A stretch of DNA of 64,000 nucleotides, taken from Chromatocurvus halotolerans (lineage in GTDB: Bacteria > Pseudomonadota > Gammaproteobacteria > Pseudomonadales > Halieaceae). Below the pieces are notes generated by a model that did no database searches, had not been told where the DNA came from, and worked only from the letters and a program-made list of their open reading frames with translations. The DNA lies in assembly GCF_004340525.1 (NCBI RefSeq), contig NZ_SLWX01000006.1, positions 154,725 to 218,724 of the forward strand, in the 5' to 3' direction. Each line of letters opens with the position of its first letter. Position 1 is the stretch's first letter. Position numbers and translations under genes: made by a program. Of this stretch, positions 9,917 to 19,059 are shown piece after piece.

Positions 9917-11073
9917 TTCTGCGCCCTGAGCTGCTCCGGTGAGTGGCCGAGGCGCATCTGCACATCACCGATGGTCGCGGCGATTTCAAGATTGTAGGCA
10001 AGATGGGAGAAGCCGTGCTTGTCGGTCAGCGCCAGCTCCAGCGGTGAGGTGTGCCGGGGCGCCAGGGGGCGCGAAGCCGTCAGCCAGCAGGCAACTTCAT
10101 CGATCGCGCTGCCCATCATCCTGATGCCCCGGATACGCTCCAGACCGGCGTCACTCGACGCAACGAAGGCCGGGGTGACCCGGGCGTTCGGGTCCACCAC
10201 TTCCCCCGAGATGGTCAGCTCTGCAGCGAAATTCCCGAGCAGAATCTGACCGGGCTCCGCCTTTTCGATCATGCGCGCCAGATCAATGGTCACATCGCCG
10301 ACGATGTAGCTGAATACCGTGGGGTTCACGCCCTCGGCCTGGTATAGCTCATAGTGGCTGCCAATATGAAACGCCGCACGAATCAGGGGAACCGTCTTGC
10401 CGCGGGAAGCCCGCGACGCCAGCGCGTTGTCGAGCATAATGAGAATCAGGAAGTAGAACAGCAGGCTGTCGGAATCCGCCTCCCGATCCCGGTTCCAGAC
10501 GTAGTAGCCATCGCCGGTGGTGGTTCGTGCAAAGTTGATCTCCATCCCACGCGCGGCCAGCTTGTTGTACACCGAGTTCATGGAGTAGGACAGGCTGTTG
10601 AGCTGGCTCGCCTGTTCGAACGGCGTACGCAGAGAAAAATCGGAAATATCGAAAAGCAACACGGCACGACTGTCGACATAGCCCAGCCCGTAGCGCCGGA
10701 TGATCTGCTCGACCGCCGCCACCACAGCCGGTTGATCGTCGAGGGGATGGTCCAGCTTGATAAAAGTGGGTGAGGCGCCCAGGCGTACGGCGACGGCAAA
10801 CAGTTCATCGCGGGTTTTGCGCCGCTTGCCGGAAATCAGGCGGCGGATATAGCGCTCATTGTCGCGGTGTTGCTCAGTATCGTCCTTGCGCGGTGCGCAG
10901 TAGTTGCCGAGAAAATAGTGCGGGACGAAGATCACCAGCAGCCCGCGGGCATCCAGCGACCAGCAAAGCACAATGTTCTGCCCGAGGCGCCACTGACGAC
11001 GCAGGGTGCGCTCGAGGTTCTGCAGATTTCCCCGCTGGATGATACTGACCGCTTCCACTTCAGCGTTACCCAT
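9913..11073 (-). CDS. Class III nucleotide cyclase-like protein of unknown function
   Basis: 386 residues. The central region resembles an adenylate/guanylate cyclase catalytic domain: VLLFDISDFS (metal-site Asp), TTGDGYYVW (second Asp in GDG), and GDVTIDLARMIEKAEPGQIL, comparable to the family's VNLAARL...PGQI segment. The transition-state Asn appears replaced (I or D depending on alignment), so activity is doubtful. The N-terminal 130 residues form a charged, probably helical domain I do not recognise. It may be a signalling enzyme or a pseudo-enzyme. It is tightly coupled to rsmJ (GTGA overlap) and 52 bases after the MBL gene. Confidence 0.7.
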   Translation of the reverse strand: MGNAEVEAVSIIQRGNLQNLERTLRRQWRLGQNIVLCWSLDARGLLVIFVPHYFLGNYCAPRKDDTEQHRDNERYIRRLISGKRRKTRDELFAVAVRLGASPTFIKLDHPLDDQPAVVAAVEQIIRRYGLGYVDSRAVLLFDISDFSLRTPFEQASQLNSLSYSMNSVYNKLAARGMEINFARTTTGDGYYVWNRDREADSDSLLFYFLILIMLDNALASRASRGKTVPLIRAAFHIGSHYELYQAEGVNPTVFSYIVGDVTIDLARMIEKAEPGQILLGNFAAELTISGEVVDPNARVTPAFVASSDAGLERIRGIRMMGSAIDEVACWLTASRPLAPRHTSPLELALTDKHGFSHLAYNLEIAATIGDVQMRLGHSPEQLRAQK

Positions 11074-11125
11074 TTACAGGACCGCCATGCCCGGCGAGGT
11101 CGCCGGTACCTTCACGATCAGCATA

Positions 11126-11923
11126 CTAGCAAGCATCGCATTGGGCCATCGCCGCTGTGTCCCGGGCCACGTCAAGCCAGGGAAAGCCCGTCCCCTGGTC
11201 AGCCCAGACGACATCGTCTCGCCAGGTGGGAAGCTGCGCGACCAGGGCTTCCTCCACCGCGGCCCGCGCATTGTTCTGCTCGCTGATGTGGGCGATGGCC
11301 ACCTGCCTGAGATCGTCGGTTGCGATCTGCCGCAGCAGTTCACTGGCCTGCCGATTGCTGAGGTGTCCCCAGTCACCGCCGACCCTGGCCTTGAGCGAGG
11401 GCGGATAGGGTCCCCCTGCCAGCAGCCCGCTGTCGTGATTGAACTCCAGCAGCAGGCCGTGGCATCCGCGGTAGGCATCGATCACGTGCGGCGTAACGCT
11501 GCCAAGGTCGGTCAGAACACCGACACGGCAGCCGTTGCCGCTGAACAGATACTGGCAGGGCTCCCGCGCATCATGCGGGACCACCACAGAGCGCACCGCC
11601 ATGGCGCCAAGGGAAAAGTGCTCTCCGGCGTTGAAGGCAACGACATTATTACAATCGCCGAGCCTGCCACTGCGCTGCGTGCCGTGGGTCAGGTAAACCG
11701 GAATCCCGAGCGCGCGCGCGAGTGGTCCCACGCCGCTGATGTGGTCGCTGTGTTCATGGGTGACCAGAATGGCCGTGATGCTGGCGGGATCCACCTGCAG
11801 TCGCTGCAGCCGGCGCCGCGCTTCCCTCAGCGAAAACCCACAGTCCACCATGACCAGGGTATCGCCACTCTGCACCAGGGTGGCGTTGCCCTTGCTTCCG
11901 CTGCCCAGGGATGCAAAGCGCAC
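11126..11923 (-). CDS. MBL-fold metallohydrolase (YycJ/WalJ-like)
   Basis: 265-residue metallo-beta-lactamase-fold protein. The zinc motif HEHSDH is at residues 56-61, following the start MRFASLGSGSKGNATLV that is characteristic of the YycJ subgroup, some members of which are exonucleases. Cytoplasmic, with no signal peptide. The GTG start at 11923 overlaps the bamC stop by one base (TAGTG). The substrate is not determinable here; DNA or RNA is the best guess from the subgroup. Confidence 0.85.
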   Translation of the reverse strand: MRFASLGSGSKGNATLVQSGDTLVMVDCGFSLREARRRLQRLQVDPASITAILVTHEHSDHISGVGPLARALGIPVYLTHGTQRSGRLGDCNNVVAFNAGEHFSLGAMAVRSVVVPHDAREPCQYLFSGNGCRVGVLTDLGSVTPHVIDAYRGCHGLLLEFNHDSGLLAGGPYPPSLKARVGGDWGHLSNRQASELLRQIATDDLRQVAIAHISEQNNARAAVEEALVAQLPTWRDDVVWADQGTGFPWLDVARDTAAMAQCDAC

Positions 11924-12957
11924 TAATTGATATTCCCCTTGATCAATTCGAGCATCGCCTGCTTCTGTCCAGGATCCAGCTCGGGATCCCCCTCCTCCGT
12001 CTGCAGGTCAATCCTGACCTCGCTCGCGTCCGATTCCGCGAGCGACACCACAAACTGCCGATCCGCCAGCGGGTGATTGCTGTCACGGCTGAAGAGTCGA
12101 CCGAACCAGCCCCGGCTCTCCTCTTCATCGTCGCCAATGAAGCGAACGTAATAATTGCCGGCGCTGCGGTCGCGATCCAGTATCTCGAACGTTGCCGCCT
12201 CCAGCGCCAGCGCCAGCGACGCCCACGCCCGGTTGAAGGGCAGACCGAGACGGATGTACACATCACCGCCGTCATCTTCCTGGACGGATATCTTGCCGCC
12301 CGCGCTGATCGCCCGGTCGGCCATCATGGAGACGGGCGCGGTCTCCGTGCTGTTCGCTATGTACTGCGCGACGCTGCGCAGCATCTCGGACTCATGCTCG
12401 AGATTGTTAGACACCTCCGGCCAACTGCTGGTATCGCCAGCGCGGTTCATCTGCAGGACATGCAGTTCACTGGTGCCGCGCTGCACGCCGCGCTCAATGC
12501 GGAAACGGAAGCGGGACTCCATGTCCTGATTGCGCAGCTTCAGCCAGTCTGTCTCGATAATCCCCTGCCCGGCGTCAATGCGGCCTGAATTGATGCCGGC
12601 CGCGGAGAGAAAGCCACGCACCTGTGGCCACAACTGGCCCGGCGCTATCGCCACCAGCGCCCAGCTCTCGTCGCCCAGCCGCTGAATGCGCACCATCTCC
12701 TCGGCACGTCCCGACGCCAGTGACGCTGGCCTTGGCACCTCGAATTCCCGTGTCATCAGGGCATCGGTCTGGATTGGAGGAATCGGGTACATTTCCTGCA
12801 GCGCGGCCGTCTCTCCGGGGCGAACCTCGATGATCTCGGTTGTCCGGGCCTGTCGATAATCCCCGGAGCTGTCCCGGAAGAAGCCGGAGTCGCCGAACAG
12901 GTACCCACAACCCGCCAGCGGCAGACAGAGCAACGCGACTGACAGACTGCGCAGCAT
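11923..12957 (-). CDS. bamC: Outer membrane assembly lipoprotein BamC
   Basis: 344-residue lipoprotein of the BAM complex that inserts beta-barrel proteins into the outer membrane. The signal peptide ends in a lipobox (LPLAGC). The following unstructured segment binds BamD in E. coli, and two helix-grip domains follow. Sequence identity is modest, but position immediately downstream of dapA is the conserved dapA-bamC arrangement. ATG at 12957 is chosen; an adjacent GTG at 12960 is equally possible. Confidence 0.88.
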   Translation of the reverse strand: MLRSLSVALLCLPLAGCGYLFGDSGFFRDSSGDYRQARTTEIIEVRPGETAALQEMYPIPPIQTDALMTREFEVPRPASLASGRAEEMVRIQRLGDESWALVAIAPGQLWPQVRGFLSAAGINSGRIDAGQGIIETDWLKLRNQDMESRFRFRIERGVQRGTSELHVLQMNRAGDTSSWPEVSNNLEHESEMLRSVAQYIANSTETAPVSMMADRAISAGGKISVQEDDGGDVYIRLGLPFNRAWASLALALEAATFEILDRDRSAGNYYVRFIGDDEEESRGWFGRLFSRDSNHPLADRQFVVSLAESDASEVRIDLQTEEGDPELDPGQKQAMLELIKGNIN

Positions 12958-13829
12958 CACAGTGCCACCCCTGCCAGCGCATCATCCACAACCGCGCGCA
13001 GCTTCGCATCCAGGGGCAGCAGGGGCAGGCGTATGCCTGTCTCGATGAGGCCCATGCGCGCCAGCGCCCACTTCACCGGTATGGGATTGGGCTCGATGAA
13101 CAGCGCCGCCGTCAACCCCGCCATACGCGCATCAATGTCTGCCGCGCCCGCCTGGTCGCCCGCCATCGCAGCGTCGCACAGCTCGGCCATCAGCTTCGGC
13201 ACCACGTTGGCGGTCACCGAGACATTGCCTCGCCCGCCTGCCAGCATCAGCTCCCGCGCCGTCGGGTCATCACCCGAGTACACGGCAAAGTCATCGCCGA
13301 CCCGTTCGATCAACTCCCTTCCGCGCTCCATATTGCCCGTCGCATCCTTGATACCGACGATATTCGGATGACGCGACAGGGCCACCGCAGTGTCGTTGGC
13401 GAGATCCGCCGCACAGCGGGCAGGTACGTTATAGAGGATCTGCGGAATCTCGACGGCGTCGGCAATCGCCATAAAGTGGGCGTAGATCCCGGCCTGCGTG
13501 GGACGATTGTAGTAGGGGACCACAAGCAGGCAGGCATCGGCACCCGCGTTGGCGGCGGCCGTGGTCAGCTCGATGGCCTCGCGGGTGGAGTTGGCGCCGG
13601 TGCCGGCGATCACGGGCAGGCGGCCGGCAACATACTCGACGCAGTGGCGAATCACCGCGCAGTGCTCCGGAACCGTCAGTGTCGCACTTTCTCCCGTGGT
13701 GCCGGTGACTCCGATCGCCGCGGTGCCCGCGCTGATGTGCATGTCCAGGAGACGCTCGAGAGCCGCCCAGTCGAGGCTCCCGTCATCGTGCATGGGTGTG
13801 ACGAGAGCGACTATGCTGCCAGTGATCAT
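12957..13829 (-). CDS. dapA: 4-hydroxy-tetrahydrodipicolinate synthase
   Basis: 290-residue aldolase-class enzyme condensing pyruvate with aspartate semialdehyde, the first dedicated step toward diaminopimelate and lysine. The Schiff-base lysine is K161 (VGIKDATGN), with Y133 (YNVPAR), T44-T45 (GTTGES) and Y107 of the proton relay. First gene of a six-gene minus-strand operon. It sits 4.6 kb from dapE, so dapA, C, D and E lie within 10 kb. Confidence 0.97.
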   Translation of the reverse strand: MITGSIVALVTPMHDDGSLDWAALERLLDMHISAGTAAIGVTGTTGESATLTVPEHCAVIRHCVEYVAGRLPVIAGTGANSTREAIELTTAAANAGADACLLVVPYYNRPTQAGIYAHFMAIADAVEIPQILYNVPARCAADLANDTAVALSRHPNIVGIKDATGNMERGRELIERVGDDFAVYSGDDPTARELMLAGGRGNVSVTANVVPKLMAELCDAAMAGDQAGAADIDARMAGLTAALFIEPNPIPVKWALARMGLIETGIRLPLLPLDAKLRAVVDDALAGVAL

Positions 13830-13853
13830 GCGAAACTCCGCAAATTGACCCGG

Positions 13854-13874
13854 GTCGGCGTCGAAAACGCCGAC
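13854..13874 (-). promoter_or_regulatory. Hairpin in the dapA leader
   Basis: GTCGGCG and CGCCGAC form a perfect 7-bp stem around a 7-base loop, 24 bases upstream of the dapA start and downstream of the predicted promoter. No U-run follows, so it is not a simple terminator. It may only stabilise the mRNA end. Confidence 0.4.
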
Positions 13875-13893
13875 GGTCGGGTTAAAGGGCGCA

Positions 13894-13921
13894 ATTATCC
13901 ATGCCCATCACCCAAACACAA
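13894..13921 (-). promoter_or_regulatory. Predicted dapA operon promoter
   Basis: On the minus strand TTGTGT (13916-13921), a 16-base spacer and GATAAT (13894-13899). The -35 is weak. The placement, about 65 bases before dapA in the divergent gap with the DUF3806-like gene, fits. Confidence 0.4.
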
Positions 13922-13992
13922 CCGGATTGAGGTATCCGTCACGCCGCGCTAGAGTGCAGCACGTGGGGTTTGACTGAAAACCGGAGGCCCGA

Positions 13993-14499
13993 ATGAACGT
14001 CCTGACCCGTCTTTGCCTGGTCATCATCGCAACACTTCTCTTCAGCAGCCTGCCGGCGGCGGGCCAGGATCAGCTGCGTATCAGCGAACTGACGCCACTG
14101 GACAGACAGTATATGCAGCGCCAGCGCGATGCGATCGAGAGTCTGGCGCGCCGCCATACCGGCAGCGGTTTTGACGGTTCTCCCGCAAACGACATTCCGC
14201 TGCTGCAGCGCCTCCTCGATGAGCGCCGTGTGCGGCCTGAGCAGACCGAGGAACTGCAGGCCATGGGCATACTGCTGGGCGATGTCCTGGCGCGGGAACT
14301 CGACATGCACTGGGTGATTTACGAGGACCCGGTGGGCCGCAGCCGCGCGCTGCGTTACCGCGAAACCGACAATTACCTGTTTCCGGCCACCATGATTTCG
14401 CGTCGGCGCGCCGTTGGCAATGATCGTCCAGTGCAGGAAATCTATGACAAGGCGATCGACCTGATTGAACCGATCCGGGAAAAGCGGCCGTTCCAGTGA
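13993..14499 (+). CDS. Secreted DUF3806-like protein
   Basis: 168 residues with a clear signal peptide ending near LPAAGQ. The segment LGDVLARELDMHWVIYEDPVGRSRALRYRET resembles the DUF3806 family, whose function is unknown. Probably periplasmic. Divergent from dapA and 82 bases before the MCE transport operon, with which it may or may not be co-transcribed. Confidence 0.7.
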   Translation: MNVLTRLCLVIIATLLFSSLPAAGQDQLRISELTPLDRQYMQRQRDAIESLARRHTGSGFDGSPANDIPLLQRLLDERRVRPEQTEELQAMGILLGDVLARELDMHWVIYEDPVGRSRALRYRETDNYLFPATMISRRRAVGNDRPVQEIYDKAIDLIEPIREKRPFQ

Positions 14500-14581
14500 G
14501 CCGGTCACGCCGCCGGCAGCATCCGGCAGACGCAGTGGCCACCTGCAACCTTTGGCGCGAGTAAGCCAGGGAAAACCGACC

Positions 14582-15712
14582 ATGGACGCAACGGCCCCCG
14601 ACTGCGCACTGCGTCCTGACGCGAGCGGTCAGCCCACGCTTTACCTTAGCGGCGACTGGACAGAGGGCCAGCCCACCCCGGCACCATCCCGGTTGCAGGA
14701 TATGCTGGCACGGATTGAACCGCCCGGTCCCGTCGCCCTCGACCTCTCCGGCATCGGCGATTGGGATTCTCAGCTCCCCGCGTTCTGCCTGAGATGGATG
14801 AATCTGTGCCGCTCCCGCGGTATCGATTGCGAGCGTCGCCGCCACGGTTCCAGTCTCGACGACCTGCTGGATCTGGCAACCGCGACACCGCCGCGCGAGG
14901 CACGACCGCGCAGCGCCGGCTGGCTGTCGGCGGCTGCCATCAGGCGCAACCTGCATGAGATCGGCGAGCAGGTGCAGGAATCCCTGGCCTTTGTGGGGGA
15001 TGCCACTGTCGCCTGCGCCACCTGCATGATGCCCGGCTCGAGCATGCGCTGGTCCGACCTGAAGCTGTACTGCGCTCAGGCCGGGCCCGGGGCACTGCCC
15101 ATCATCACACTGACGAGCATTCTGGTCGGCATGATTCTCGCGTATCTCGGCGCGGTGCAGCTGAAGGAGTTTGGCGCCGAGGTCTATGTCGCCGACCTCG
15201 TGGGCATCGGCATGCTCAGGGAAATGGGCGCACTGATGACGGCTGTGGTCATGGCGGGTCGAACAGGCGCCGCCTATGCCGCCCAGATCGGCACCATGCA
15301 GAGCAACGACGAAATCGACGCCCTGACGACCCTCGGCCTGTCACCGATGGAATTCCTGGTCGCGCCACGCCTGCTGGCGCTCGCGCTTATGATGCCCCTG
15401 CTGACGATCTATGCCAACGTCCTCGGCATGCTGGGCGGGGCGATCGTCGCCGGCGGCATGGGGATCAGTCCACTGGCCTACCTGAGTGAACTGGTCACCG
15501 TACTGGCCCCCGGGCACTTCATGGTCGGACTGTCCAAGAGCCTGCTGTTTGCCGTGCTGATCGCGATTGCCGGCTGCCGTGCCGGCATGTCGGCAGGTCG
15601 CAGCTCCGCGGGCGTTGGCGACGCCACCACGGAAGCCGTCGTCACCGCGGTGGTCTACCTGATCGTCGCCGATGCCGGCATGAACATTCTCTTTCAGCAG
15701 GTGGGCGTGTGA
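14582..15712 (+). CDS. STAS-MlaE permease fusion of an MCE lipid transporter
   Basis: 376 residues. The N-terminal 100 or so form a STAS-like domain (LDLSGIGDWDSQLPAFCLRW), which in the Mla system is a separate protein, MlaB. The rest is an MlaE-type inner-membrane permease with the family segments EFGAEVYVADLVGIGMLREMG and MAGRTGAAYAAQIGTM. With the downstream ATPase and MCE protein it should move lipids between the inner membrane and the envelope; direction is unknown. ATG at 14582 follows an AGGGA ribosome-binding site. Fused STAS-permeases are known in MlaE paralogues. Confidence 0.88.
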   Translation: MDATAPDCALRPDASGQPTLYLSGDWTEGQPTPAPSRLQDMLARIEPPGPVALDLSGIGDWDSQLPAFCLRWMNLCRSRGIDCERRRHGSSLDDLLDLATATPPREARPRSAGWLSAAAIRRNLHEIGEQVQESLAFVGDATVACATCMMPGSSMRWSDLKLYCAQAGPGALPIITLTSILVGMILAYLGAVQLKEFGAEVYVADLVGIGMLREMGALMTAVVMAGRTGAAYAAQIGTMQSNDEIDALTTLGLSPMEFLVAPRLLALALMMPLLTIYANVLGMLGGAIVAGGMGISPLAYLSELVTVLAPGHFMVGLSKSLLFAVLIAIAGCRAGMSAGRSSAGVGDATTEAVVTAVVYLIVADAGMNILFQQVGV

Positions 15713-16503
15713 TCCAGGAGCCGGTTATCGAGGTGCATGGGCTGTGCATGGCCTACGGTTCCACGGTCGTTCAGCGCGACCTCGATTTCGCCGTCTTCCC
15801 CGGAGACATTTTTGTCATCATGGGCGGCTCCGGCTGCGGCAAGAGCACCCTGTTGCGTCACTTGCTTGGCCTCAAGACGCCCGCCGCTGGCGACGTGCTC
15901 TATCACGGTCGCAGCCTGATGTCTGCCAGTGCCGCGGAGCGACGTGTCATGCGGCGCAGCTGGGGAATCACTTACCAGAGTGGCGGCCTGTTCAGCGCCA
16001 TGAGCCTCGCGGAGAATGTGGCGCTGCCGCTGCACCAGTACACGCAATACGAAGCTGCCACCATTGATGATATCGTGGCCTACAAGCTCGCGCTGGTGGG
16101 CCTGGATGGCTTCCAGGACTATCTGCCTGAAGAAATCAGCGGTGGCATGCGCAAACGCGCGGCCCTGGCACGTGCCATTGCCCTGGATCCCGAGATTCTG
16201 TTCTTCGATGAGCCCTCTGCCGGGCTTGACCCGGTTAGCTCACGACGCCTCGACGACCTGATCCTGCAGATCAAGGAGTCGACCGGAGCCACCGTGGTGA
16301 TGGTGACGCACGAGCTGCCGAGCATTTTTGCCATCGCCACCAACAGCGTCTATCTGGACGCGGAGACCCGGACCATGATTGACTACGGCGATCCAGGCTG
16401 GCTGAGAACACACAGTGAACAGCCTGTCGTGCGGCAGTTTCTGAATCGCGAAGCCGACGTCCGGCCGTCCGGCGACGTCTCCGGGGAGGACGATCGTGGG
16501 TGA
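15709..16503 (+). CDS. MlaF-like ABC ATPase
   Basis: 264-residue ATP-binding subunit. Walker A GGSGCGKST (39-47), signature ISGGMRKRAALARA in the MlaF-type form, Walker B ILFFDEPSAGLD, and a switch histidine in VTHEL. It energises the STAS-MlaE permease encoded just upstream. The GTG start overlaps that gene's stop (GTGA). Confidence 0.92.
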   Translation: MIQEPVIEVHGLCMAYGSTVVQRDLDFAVFPGDIFVIMGGSGCGKSTLLRHLLGLKTPAAGDVLYHGRSLMSASAAERRVMRRSWGITYQSGGLFSAMSLAENVALPLHQYTQYEAATIDDIVAYKLALVGLDGFQDYLPEEISGGMRKRAALARAIALDPEILFFDEPSAGLDPVSSRRLDDLILQIKESTGATVVMVTHELPSIFAIATNSVYLDAETRTMIDYGDPGWLRTHSEQPVVRQFLNREADVRPSGDVSGEDDRG

Positions 16504-17470
16504 ACGCAAGCACAGCGTGCTGATCGGCTCCTTCGTGGTGGGTTCCCTGCTCATTGTGCTCGCCGGAGCGGTAGTTATCGGCAGCACCGGTTTCGGAGGC
16601 CAGCGAGAGCGGGTCGTCATGGTCTTCGAGGGCTCGGTGAAAGGGCTGACCGTGGGTGCACCGGTAGCCTTGCGCGGGGTAGAGATCGGCCAGGTCACCG
16701 ACATCCAGCTGCTGTTGTCCACGGACAAGGCTGACATCATCATGCAGGTTGAGGCGGAGCTGTCCGAGAGAAACGTTCTTCTCGTCGGCGAAGGCATGGA
16801 TGCGTCGTCGCTCATTCCCTATCTGATCGATAACGGCCTGCGCGCCCAGCTCAACATGCAGAGCGTGCTGACCGGACTGCTTTATGTGCAGATGGACTTC
16901 CACCCCGACACCGTTGTCAGTCTGCCAGACGTTACCTCGCCGCACACACAGGTGCCAACCATTCCCACCGAGCTGGAGCTGCTGCGCAGAACACTGCAAT
17001 CCATCGATTACGCCAGAATCGCGCAGGACATCGGTGATATTGCGGGCAGTCTCAATACGCTGACCGCAACGGAAGAGTTCCAGGCCCTGCCCGGAGACCT
17101 GCAGCAGACGCTGGCATCCCTTGCGCAGGCAGGTGACGGTCTCACAGATGCCATGGTCGCGCTGCGACCTGAAGTGACGACCGTGCTCGCGGAAGCCCGC
17201 GGCGTGCTGCAGCAGGTCAACGCGGATCTTCCCGGGCTCGCCAGCAGCGCCGGCAGTGGCCTGAAGCGACTGGACTCGGCGCTGCTGGCCACAGAACAGG
17301 CCATGCGATCCATCGGTGACCAGGTGGATCCCGGATCGCCCACGCTGTACCAGCTGAACGCAACGCTGAAAGAACTCGCGGATGCCAGCCGGGCCCTGCA
17401 GTCTCTGGCACGGTTGCTGGAGGAACATCCGGATGCCCTTCTGCGTGGTCGACGGAGTAACGACCAGTGA
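16496..17470 (+). CDS. MCE-domain lipid transport protein (MlaD-like)
   Basis: 324 residues: one N-terminal transmembrane anchor (residues 10-30), one MCE domain (about 38-115, with VKGLTVGAPVALRGVEIGQV) and a long, mostly helical C-terminal region. This periplasmic subunit forms the hydrophobic channel of the transporter. The helical tail is longer than in MlaD, more like PqiB/LetB-class or Mycobacterium-type MCE proteins, and could form a needle. GTG start preceded by GGGGAGGA, overlapping the ATPase gene by 8 bases. Confidence 0.9.
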   Translation: MGERKHSVLIGSFVVGSLLIVLAGAVVIGSTGFGGQRERVVMVFEGSVKGLTVGAPVALRGVEIGQVTDIQLLLSTDKADIIMQVEAELSERNVLLVGEGMDASSLIPYLIDNGLRAQLNMQSVLTGLLYVQMDFHPDTVVSLPDVTSPHTQVPTIPTELELLRRTLQSIDYARIAQDIGDIAGSLNTLTATEEFQALPGDLQQTLASLAQAGDGLTDAMVALRPEVTTVLAEARGVLQQVNADLPGLASSAGSGLKRLDSALLATEQAMRSIGDQVDPGSPTLYQLNATLKELADASRALQSLARLLEEHPDALLRGRRSNDQ

Positions 17471-18054
17471 AAGGCCCGTATTTCCAGACGCTGTGTTACC
17501 TGCTGGCAATGACACTGGGAGGCTGCGCCACGCCTGCCGCCGTGGACTATCTGACGCTGACCTCACCAGCGCAGGCAGCCATTCGCAGTGATGCGCCCCC
17601 GGTGAGTGTCGGCCCGGTTACGCTACCCGAATACCTCAAGCGCAGCGCTCTGGCGAGACGCGACAGCGAGGGCGCGCTGCACTACAGTGTGTCAGAGCTC
17701 TGGGCAGAGCCGCTGGATCAGGGCATACAGCGCACGCTGATCGAGATTCTCTCTGACGCGCTTGAAGGCGCAGGGATCACGAATTTCCCCGGACCCTCGG
17801 CCTCGCGGGCGGATTACGGGGTCAGCATTTCTGTGCGCAGGCTGGAGGCAACAGATGCCATAGCGAGGCTGTCCGCGAGCTGGCGCATTCTGCCAACGTC
17901 ATCCGTTTCACCGGGCCCGACACTCACGGGGCGATTCAGTCGCGAGGAAGCCCTTGTGTCACCCTCCGGTCCCGCCGTCGCCCGCGCCTTCAGTGCTCTG
18001 GTGCGCGCGCTTGCACTGGATATCGCCGGCGCGATCCCGGCGCAGGACCCCTGA
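17467..18054 (+). CDS. PqiC/YmbA-like transport-associated lipoprotein
   Basis: 195 residues with a lipobox LGGC (C20) and the ABC-type transport auxiliary fold seen in PqiC: an early YLTLTSP segment and VSVGPVTLPEYLKRSALARR. PqiC is an outer-membrane lipoprotein that partners an MCE protein, so this probably docks the MCE tube at the outer membrane. The GTG start overlaps the MCE gene stop. It replaces the MlaC shuttle found in Mla operons. Confidence 0.85.
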   Translation: MKGPYFQTLCYLLAMTLGGCATPAAVDYLTLTSPAQAAIRSDAPPVSVGPVTLPEYLKRSALARRDSEGALHYSVSELWAEPLDQGIQRTLIEILSDALEGAGITNFPGPSASRADYGVSISVRRLEATDAIARLSASWRILPTSSVSPGPTLTGRFSREEALVSPSGPAVARAFSALVRALALDIAGAIPAQDP

Positions 18055-18179
18055 AGTCCGGCATACCGACCGGGCAACGTGGCCCAACAGCCCGACGCCA
18101 CCTGCCTTGCCGTGTACAGCACGGGGAGGCGCCGGTATGATCTTCCGCCTTCTGCCTGATAGCCGCAAGGAGCGAGCGC

Positions 18180-19037
18180 ATGGAAAACATTGACATCCCG
18201 CAACTCATCAATATCTACGCCATCCCCTGGGGCATTCGCATCGTCACCGCGCTGGTCATTTTCATTATCGGGCGCATGGTCGTTGCCGTCGTAGTGGGCA
18301 TCGCCCAGAAACTCATGCTGCGACAGAAACTGGACGAGACGCTGGTTATTTTTGTTGTCGCCATTCTTCGGGCCCTGCTGCTGCTGTTCGTGATCATCGC
18401 AGCACTGAGCCAGCTCGGTATCGACACCACGTCACTGATTGCACTGATCGGCGCCGCGGGCCTGGCCATCGGCCTGTCACTGCAAAGCTCGCTGTCAAAT
18501 TTTGCGGCCGGCGTCATGCTGATCATCTTCCGTCCTTTCGTGAAAGGCAACTTCGTCGAGGCGGGCAACGCGATGGGTACGATAGACAAGGTCAACATTT
18601 TCACCACGACGATGATCACGCCCGACAACAAGGAGATCATCGTTCCGAACGGCACCATTATGAGCAACAACATCACCAATTTCTCCGCGAAGCCCACCCG
18701 TCGCGTCGACATGACTTTCGGTATCTCCTACGACGACGACCTGCGCCTGGCAAGGAGCATCCTGCAGGATATCGTCGAGGGCGATGAGCGTGTATTGGCA
18801 GATCCGGCGCCCGCCGTGGTGGTCGGGGCACTGGCGGACTCCAGCGTCAATTTCCTGGTGCGCCCCTGGGTGAACTCGGCCGATTACTGGCCGGTGTTCT
18901 GGGACACCACGGAGAAGGTGAAACTGCGCTTTGACGAGGCGGGGATCACCATTCCGTTTCCGCAGCGGGAGCTGCACATTACCCGGTACGAGACCGCCAT
19001 GGCCACGGAGCAAGCGCGGACCGCGGTAGCGGAATAG
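18180..19037 (+). CDS. mscS: Small-conductance mechanosensitive channel
   Basis: 285-residue MscS-family channel that releases solutes on hypo-osmotic shock. Three N-terminal membrane segments are visible; the pore helix region reads LIGAAGLAIGLSLQSSLSNFAAG, followed by the beta domain (VEAGNAMGTIDKVNIFTTTM, PNGTIMSNNITN). Length is almost that of E. coli MscS (286). It stands alone, 125 bases after the MCE operon, and converges with sppA. Confidence 0.94.
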   Translation: MENIDIPQLINIYAIPWGIRIVTALVIFIIGRMVVAVVVGIAQKLMLRQKLDETLVIFVVAILRALLLLFVIIAALSQLGIDTTSLIALIGAAGLAIGLSLQSSLSNFAAGVMLIIFRPFVKGNFVEAGNAMGTIDKVNIFTTTMITPDNKEIIVPNGTIMSNNITNFSAKPTRRVDMTFGISYDDDLRLARSILQDIVEGDERVLADPAPAVVVGALADSSVNFLVRPWVNSADYWPVFWDTTEKVKLRFDEAGITIPFPQRELHITRYETAMATEQARTAVAE

Positions 19038-19059
19038 GCAAGGACGTTGCCGTCGGCGA

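Noticed and set aside
13854..13874. Transcription attenuator ahead of dapA
   Set aside because: The hairpin has no U-run or competing structure, and no lysine riboswitch features are present.
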